DNA from: an uncultured Clostridia bacterium
GTDB lineage: Bacteria; Bacillota; Clostridia; Oscillospirales; Acutalibacteraceae
Direction of reading: 5' to 3'
NCBI GenBank assembly: GCA_947632045.1
Contig: CANRNQ010000017.1
Coordinates: 1 to 50,259 of the forward strand
Length of the DNA: 50,259 nt
Shown: positions 45,478 through 50,259 of the stretch, piece after piece
Layout: the number at the start of each line of letters is the position of its first letter
Position numbering within the stretch: position 1 is the first letter of the stretch
Position numbers and translations under genes: made by a program
The notes under the pieces: model-generated
Database searches by the model: none
Seen by the model: the letters and a program-made list of their open reading frames with translations, nothing else
Told to the model about the DNA's origin: nothing

Positions 45478-46535
45478 AAAAGCTATATGTAAAATCATCA
45501 AAGGATTACGAGATAATCATAGAACACGGAATAATAAAAAGCTGCGGGGAATTTATAAAGCCGGTCGTAAGAGGCGAAAGGGCTATGATAATTTCCGACA
45601 GCAACGTATATCCAATATACGGCGGCGCGGTGACCGAGTCGCTCGAGAGCGCGGGCTTCAAGGTTTGCTCCCATGTCTTTCCGGCGGGTGAGGAATCCAA
45701 AAATCTCGACTCGATAGCGGATATGTACGACTCCCTCGCGGAAAACGGCTTTTCGCGCAGGGATTTCATAGTCGCACTCGGCGGCGGGGTGACGGGCGAT
45801 ATGGCGGGCTTTGCGGCGGCTACATATCAGCGCGGGATAGACTTTGTACAAATCCCGACGTCGCTGCTCTCTCAGGTGGATTCCTCGGTCGGCGGCAAGA
45901 CCGGAGTGGACATAAGGCAGGGCAAGAACCTGGTCGGTGCGTTTTGGCAGCCGTCCGTGGTTCTCATAGACCCCAATACGCTCGATACACTAACTCCGGA
46001 ATTTTTCTCCGACGGCATGGCTGAGGTAATAAAATACGGCTGCATAAAGAGCGAGGCTCTGTTTGAGCGGCTCGAGAGTGAAAACGCGGCGGAGATAATA
46101 GACGAGATAATTTACGAATGCGTGGATATAAAGCGCGGCGTAGTCGAGCGCGACGAGCGCGAGGCGGGCGAGCGTATGCTTTTGAACTTCGGCCACACGC
46201 TCGGCCATTCGATAGAAAAGGCGCATAACTATACCGGCATATCGCACGGTCAGGCGGTCGGCATAGGAATGGTGATCATGGCAAGGGCCGGCGAGGCGGC
46301 CGGAATGACCGAGAGCGGCTGCGCCGACAGGATAAGGGCTCTGCTTGGAAAATACAAGCTGCCCGTTTCCGACAAAACCGAGCTTAAAACGCTTACGGAC
46401 GGCGCGCTCGGCGACAAAAAGGCGAGCGGCGACGGCATAAATATAGTGCTGATAAGGAAAATAGGTGACAGCTTTACCGAAAGGCTGAAAAAAACGGAGC
46501 TGTACGGCTTTTGCAGTCAGGGGGAAGCTAAATGA
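45474..46535 (+). CDS. aroB: 3-dehydroquinate synthase
   Basis: An NAD-dependent, metal-requiring enzyme that cyclises DAHP to 3-dehydroquinate. The 353-residue length is normal. FVALGGGVTGDMAGFAAATY and PTSLLSQVDSSVGGKTGVD bind NAD and substrate, and NFGHTLGHSIEKA holds metal-binding His residues. The ATG overlaps the tyrA stop and the stop overlaps the aroA start, so translation is coupled through the block. AAGGAG lies 11 bases upstream. Confidence 0.97.
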   Translation: MKKLYVKSSKDYEIIIEHGIIKSCGEFIKPVVRGERAMIISDSNVYPIYGGAVTESLESAGFKVCSHVFPAGEESKNLDSIADMYDSLAENGFSRRDFIVALGGGVTGDMAGFAAATYQRGIDFVQIPTSLLSQVDSSVGGKTGVDIRQGKNLVGAFWQPSVVLIDPNTLDTLTPEFFSDGMAEVIKYGCIKSEALFERLESENAAEIIDEIIYECVDIKRGVVERDEREAGERMLLNFGHTLGHSIEKAHNYTGISHGQAVGIGMVIMARAGEAAGMTESGCADRIRALLGKYKLPVSDKTELKTLTDGALGDKKASGDGINIVLIRKIGDSFTERLKKTELYGFCSQGEAK

Positions 46536-47806
46536 GCATAGTTAAAATCTCACCGTCGCAGCTCGGCGGCGAGGTGACGGTTCCGCCGTCAAAGAGCGAC
46601 GTTCACCGCGCGATAATCTGCGCGGCTCTCTCGGGCGGAACGAGCACTATCGCTCCGGTCGCGCTTTCAAACGACATAAAGGCGACGATAGGCTGTATTG
46701 AAGCGCTCGGAGCCGAAACAAAAATTGAAGACGGCGTGCTGACGGTTGACGCGTCGGGCGTATTCAAAAATAAAAAAGTCCGCCTTGACTGCGGCGAGAG
46801 CGGGAGCACGCTCAGATTTCTCGTGCCGGTCGCCGCGCTCGGCGGCGGCGAGGTCGAGTTTACGGGTCACGGCAGCCTTGTCACAAGACCGATAGGGCTG
46901 TTCTCGGACATACTGCCGCCCGTCGGGGTCAACTGCGAAACCTCCGGCACTCTGCCACTGAAAATCAGCGGCAGGCTCGGCAGCGGACGATTTGAGGTTC
47001 CGGGGAATATAAGCTCTCAATTTATAACCGGCTTGCTGCTGGCCCTGCCTCTGCTCGACGGAAATAGCGATATAGTCCTTACCTCTCCGATAGAGAGCGT
47101 CGGGTATATAAATATGACCGTACGCACAATGGAGAGGTTTGGAGTCAGGGTCGAGAGCAATAATTCCGGCTGGCACATAAACGGCAATCAGAGCTACAAG
47201 CCGATAAGCTATAAAACCGACGGCGACTGGTCGCAGGCGGCGTTTTTTATGTGCTCCGGCGCTCTAAACCGAGAAATAACGGTCAACGGCACGGACATAA
47301 ACTCCATGCAAGGCGACAAAGAGATAGCGGAGCTTTTAAAGCGATTCGGCGCAAGCGTGACCTTCGGCGATAACAGCGTGACCGTTGCGCCCGGCAGGCT
47401 CAGGGGCATAGATATAGACGCAAGACAGATACCCGACCTCGTGCCAATACTCGCCGTGACCGCCGCGTTTGCGGATGGCGTAACAAGGATAACGAACGCC
47501 GAAAGGCTCAGAATAAAGGAAAGCGACAGGCTTTCGTCGATAAGCGCGGCCCTAAACAGGCTAGGCGCGAAGGTCGAGGAGCGCCCCGACGGGCTGATAA
47601 TAATCGGAGTAGAGAAAATAAGCGGCGGAGAGGTCGAGGGCTGCAACGACCACAGAATAGTCATGGCGATGTCCGTCGCCGCGCAGAGGGCGACCGGCGA
47701 GGTGACGATAACCGACGCCATGAGCATAAACAAGAGCTATCCCTCGTTTTTCGAGGATTACAACGGATTGGGGGGCAGGGCTGATGTCATCTGTCTGGGG
47801 AAATAA
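46532..47806 (+). CDS. aroA: EPSP synthase (3-phosphoshikimate 1-carboxyvinyltransferase)
   Basis: It joins PEP to shikimate-3-phosphate. The 424-residue protein has VTVPPSKSDVHRAII near the N-terminus, DCGESGSTLRFLVPVAA, GNISSQFITGLLLALP, QIPDLVPILAV and RIKESDRLSS, all conserved phosphate- and PEP-binding segments. A GGGGGA site precedes the ATG by seven bases. The 3' end overlaps aroC by 23 bases. Substrate must be supplied by aroD/aroE/aroK-type genes located elsewhere. Confidence 0.97.
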   Translation: MSIVKISPSQLGGEVTVPPSKSDVHRAIICAALSGGTSTIAPVALSNDIKATIGCIEALGAETKIEDGVLTVDASGVFKNKKVRLDCGESGSTLRFLVPVAALGGGEVEFTGHGSLVTRPIGLFSDILPPVGVNCETSGTLPLKISGRLGSGRFEVPGNISSQFITGLLLALPLLDGNSDIVLTSPIESVGYINMTVRTMERFGVRVESNNSGWHINGNQSYKPISYKTDGDWSQAAFFMCSGALNREITVNGTDINSMQGDKEIAELLKRFGASVTFGDNSVTVAPGRLRGIDIDARQIPDLVPILAVTAAFADGVTRITNAERLRIKESDRLSSISAALNRLGAKVEERPDGLIIIGVEKISGGEVEGCNDHRIVMAMSVAAQRATGEVTITDAMSINKSYPSFFEDYNGLGGRADVICLGK

Positions 47807-48851
47807 GATAAAAATCTCAATATTCGGAGAGAGCCACGGAGAGGGCATAGGAGTTGTGCTCGACGGCGCTCCGGCGGGGCTGAGGCTCGATATGGACGAG
47901 CTTCTGCTGAATATGGGCAGACGCGCCCCGGGCAAGGATAAGGCGGCGACTCCGCGCAAGGAGGCGGACGTTCCTAATATAGTTTCCGGCGTTTTAAACG
48001 GAGTGACGACGGGCGCGCCGATATGCTGTTTTATAGAAAACACGAATACGCGCTCCAAGGACTATGGCAATCTGCTCTCAAAGCCAAGACCCGGGCACGC
48101 GGATTACACCGGATATGTGCGCTATCAGGGTTTTAACGACATAAGGGGCGGCGGCCATTTTTCGGGCAGGCTCACGGCTCCGCTCGTGTTCGCGGGCTCG
48201 GTGTGCCGTCAGGCGCTGAGAAAAAGAGGGGTTGAGATAGCGTCCCATATTTATTCGGTAGGGAATATAAAGGACGAGCCCTTTGATCCCGTTTCAATAG
48301 ACGGCGAGCTTATAAAGCGGCTGAACCGAAGGAGCTTTCCGCTCATAAACGAAGATATAGAGGAGGCTATGCGCTCTCATATCGAGCGGGCGAGGCTTGA
48401 CCGCGACAGCGTGGGCGGTATAATAGAATGTTGTGCCACCGGAATAGAGCCGGGGCTCGGCGACCCGATGTTTTCGGGAGCGGAGAGCCTCATCTCATCT
48501 GTGATGTTCGGAGTTCCCGCTGTTAAGGGCATAGAGTTCGGCGCGGGCTTTGACATAACGAGAATGTACGGCAGCCAGAGCAACGACCCCTTTGAGTATA
48601 TAGACGGCAGAGTCATGACCTCGTCAAACAATAACGGTGGGATACTCGGCGGCATCACGAGCGGAATGCCGATATTATTCCGCGTCGCGATAAAGCCCAC
48701 CCCGTCAATATCGAAGGAGCAGAACACGGTCGATTTGCAGAGCGGTGAGAATACGACGCTTGAAATTCAGGGCAGACACGACCCATGCATAGTCGCGCGC
48801 GCGGCTGTGGTTATAGAATCGGCGCTTGCGATTGCGCTGATAAACCTGTAA
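47784..48851 (+). CDS. aroC: Chorismate synthase
   Basis: A reduced-FMN-dependent enzyme that turns EPSP into chorismate. The 355-residue protein begins SSVWGNKIKISIFGESHGEG, followed by GVVLDGAPAGLRLD, RPGHADYTGYVRY and RGGGHFSGRLTAPLV, and ends with a conserved GRHDPCIVARAAVVIE segment. The start lies inside the end of aroA, next to a G-rich ribosome site. It supplies chorismate to the PheA mutase domain encoded 12 bases downstream. Confidence 0.97.
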   Translation: MSSVWGNKIKISIFGESHGEGIGVVLDGAPAGLRLDMDELLLNMGRRAPGKDKAATPRKEADVPNIVSGVLNGVTTGAPICCFIENTNTRSKDYGNLLSKPRPGHADYTGYVRYQGFNDIRGGGHFSGRLTAPLVFAGSVCRQALRKRGVEIASHIYSVGNIKDEPFDPVSIDGELIKRLNRRSFPLINEDIEEAMRSHIERARLDRDSVGGIIECCATGIEPGLGDPMFSGAESLISSVMFGVPAVKGIEFGAGFDITRMYGSQSNDPFEYIDGRVMTSSNNNGGILGGITSGMPILFRVAIKPTPSISKEQNTVDLQSGENTTLEIQGRHDPCIVARAAVVIESALAIALINL

Positions 48852-48863
48852 AGAGGTGGAACA

Positions 48864-49994
48864 ATGGGACTTGAAGAGATAAGACAGGATATAGATAAAA
48901 TAGACAGAGAGCTGATAAGGCTCTTTAAGGACAGAATGGACTGCGCCAAGCGCGTAGGGGAATACAAGCTCGAGCACGGGATTTCCGTGTTGAATCTCGA
49001 GCGGGAGGACGAAATACTCGATAGAGTGGAGGCCGAGGGCGGCGAGTACGGCTATGCCGCGCGGCTGCTGTTTTCCAATATCATGGAGCTTTCCCGCGCT
49101 CTCCAGCACGACATTGTGGGCAGCGGCAAGGATATGCGCCGCTTGCTCGAAACAAGCGAAAACGAGAGTGACTTTTCGCTTGGAGCGCTTAAAATAGCCT
49201 GTCAGGGCATAAAGGGCGCAAATTCCCACGAGGCGGCGAAAAAGCTCTTTCCAAACGCCGAGCCGGTGTTTTATCCGAGCTGGGAGGACGTGTTCACGGC
49301 GGTTGACAGCGGAGAGGCCGATTACGGCGTTTTGCCCGTCGAAAACTCCTCCGCCGGCTCCGTAAGCGACGTTTACGACCTGATACTTAAATACCGCTTT
49401 TACATATCGGGCGCGCTTGATCTGCCGATATCGCATTGCCTGTGCTCACTCAGACAGAGCGAGCTTTCGGATATAGAGCAGGTGTGGTCGCACCCTCAGG
49501 GACTCGCCCAATGCTCAAGATATATATCGAAAAACGACCTGCGGTCAGTGCCCTGTTCAAACACCGCAATAGCCGCGAAAATGGTCGCCGAGGAAAAAAG
49601 GCTGAGCTGCGCCGCAATTTGCAGCGAGCAGGCGGCGGAGGAGTACGGGCTTAAAATATTAAAGCGCGATATTCAAAACAGCAGCGAAAACAGCACGAGG
49701 TTCATAGTCATATCGAAAAAGCTGTTTATCCCGGAGGACGCAGACAAAATAAGCCTTTGCTTTTGCCTGCCGCATATCAAGGGCTCTCTGCACAATGTGC
49801 TGTGCCGCTTCAGCAGTCACGGGCTTAATTTGACAAAGATAGAGTCCCGCCCCCTGCCCGACAAGAGCTTTGAGTATTTATTCTACCTTGACTTCACCGG
49901 CAATGTCCGCAGCGAGCATGTTATGAATCTGATGTGCGCCCTCTCTGAGGAGCTGCCTGAGTTTTCCTTCCTCGGGAATTACCGCGAGATGTGA
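48864..49994 (+). CDS. pheA: Bifunctional chorismate mutase / prephenate dehydratase
   Basis: Residues 1 to about 85 form an AroQ-type chorismate mutase (IRQDIDKIDRELIRLFKDRM, KRVGEYK). About 110-290 form the prephenate dehydratase, with PVENSSAGSVSDVYDL, SHPQGLAQC and the catalytic T-R-F at 278-280. About 295-376 form an ACT domain with GSLHNVL and KIESRP, the Phe-binding pattern for feedback. So one protein makes prephenate for both branches and phenylpyruvate for Phe. GAGGTGG lies five bases before the ATG. It is the last gene of the operon in the window. Confidence 0.96.
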   Translation: MGLEEIRQDIDKIDRELIRLFKDRMDCAKRVGEYKLEHGISVLNLEREDEILDRVEAEGGEYGYAARLLFSNIMELSRALQHDIVGSGKDMRRLLETSENESDFSLGALKIACQGIKGANSHEAAKKLFPNAEPVFYPSWEDVFTAVDSGEADYGVLPVENSSAGSVSDVYDLILKYRFYISGALDLPISHCLCSLRQSELSDIEQVWSHPQGLAQCSRYISKNDLRSVPCSNTAIAAKMVAEEKRLSCAAICSEQAAEEYGLKILKRDIQNSSENSTRFIVISKKLFIPEDADKISLCFCLPHIKGSLHNVLCRFSSHGLNLTKIESRPLPDKSFEYLFYLDFTGNVRSEHVMNLMCALSEELPEFSFLGNYREM

Positions 49995-50040
49995 TAGACG
50001 TTTTCTGTTTGCCGACATATTGCCTTGGCATAATAAAAAT

Positions 50041-50130
50041 AAAAGCTTTCGCCCGCCTTTTTCAAAAAGGCGGCGGGGGTCAAGGGGGCAGAGCCCCTTG
50101 TCGCAGTCTGCGGACTGCGAAATTCCCCTG
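50041..50130 (+). repeat. Multi-hairpin intergenic repeat after pheA
   Basis: The block starts with the 21-bp sequence also present at 33474. Three hairpins follow: CGCCTTTTT/AAAAAGGCG, CAAGGGG/CCCCTTG (50081-50100) and CGCAGTC/GACTGCG with a TGCG loop (50102-50119). It ends AAATTCCCCTG. It looks like a dispersed intergenic element and could also end the aro transcript. Confidence 0.65.
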
Positions 50131-50150
50131 CGTTTCAAATTTGACAGCAA

Positions 50151-50180
50151 AAAGCGCCTCCAAAAAACGGAAGGCGCTTT
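50151..50180 (+). terminator. Hairpin just before the group II intron
   Basis: AAAGCGCCT pairs with AGGCGCTTT, a perfect 9-bp stem, followed by GTTTAT. The intron begins six bases after the stem. It may be the aro operon terminator and the intron target site. Confidence 0.65.
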
Positions 50181-50186
50181 GTTTAT

Positions 50187-50259
50187 GTGCGCCCAGCATG
50201 GGCGATAACTTGGTGGTGAAAGTCCACTACGGACTCGGAAGCAGGAACCGTTAGCCGAA
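50187..50259 (+). mobile_element. 5' end of a group II intron, cut by the window
   Basis: GTGCGCCCAGCATGGGC matches the 5' consensus GUGCGCCCAG of bacterial group II introns, and the following GTGAAAGTCCACTACGG and GAACCGTTAGCCGAA match typical domain I sequence. The reverse transcriptase/maturase gene and 3' end must lie downstream of the window. Insertion right after a hairpin is the habit of class C introns, but the class cannot be settled from 73 bases. Confidence 0.8.

Overview
The window reads as a host-associated, anaerobic Gram-positive of the class Clostridia, most like the Oscillospiraceae/Ruminococcaceae. The grounds are AGGAGG ribosome sites, TTGACA/TATAAT promoters, a BofA-family protein, a class B sortase, a DHHW-family surface protein, a NifS-type desulfurase paired with ThiI, and a very large M26 (Zmp/IgA1-protease type) metallopeptidase. 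Intergenic DNA is unusually rich in GC-rich palindromes. The assignment is inference from gene content; no rRNA or tRNA gene was seen.

Layout. (1) 1-19026: 3' part of a giant surface/secreted M26 metallopeptidase gene (at least 6341 codons, 5' end outside the window). It has about eleven ~385-residue Ig-like super-repeats, an HEAAH-x19-E zinc site flanked on both sides by GLUG-like beta-repeat regions, and a Thr/Pro/Ala-rich tail. (2) 19.2-21.3 kb: ilvD with a near-consensus promoter, then a small BofA-family gene whose ribosome site lies in a hairpin. (3) 21.5-26.3 kb, minus strand: a frameshifted pyridoxamine-phosphate-oxidase-like gene, a flavodoxin-fold protein, a DHHW-family protein with a changed signature motif, and mgtE with a long leader. 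(4) 26.8-33.0 kb: gltB-gltD. (5) 33.4-37.5 kb: a membrane nucleotide-sugar 4,6-dehydratase and glmS. (6) 37.7-43.3 kb: cysteine desulfurase, thiI, an unusual sortase B with a cytosolic domain, a small possible MoaB/CinA-like protein and a lipoprotein. (7) 43.3-50.0 kb: aroF-tyrA-aroB-aroA-aroC-pheA, preceded by a promoter, a 27-codon Phe/Tyr-rich leader peptide and a terminator. (8) 50.0 kb to the end: a multi-hairpin repeat, a hairpin, and the 5' end of a group II intron cut by the window.

How it works together. The aro operon takes erythrose-4-phosphate and PEP into the shikimate pathway (aroF, aroB), makes chorismate (aroA, aroC) and branches to Tyr (tyrA) and Phe (pheA). The dehydroquinase, shikimate dehydrogenase and shikimate kinase steps are not in the window. 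GltBD supplies glutamate, the amino donor for the final steps; ilvD serves branched-chain amino acid synthesis; GlmS and the sugar dehydratase feed cell-envelope sugars.

The two strongest non-gene signals are these. First, a classical ribosome-mediated attenuator sits in front of aroF, with a 10-bp 1:2 stem, a 7-bp 2:3 stem and an 8-bp 3:4 terminator, all mutually exclusive. Second, there is a family of three intergenic elements (21346-21482, 24581-24726, 37506-37595) that fold as four-way junctions with almost no unpaired linker. They share the closing-stem core GGGCGGCGACCG, while their arms differ in sequence but stay complementary.
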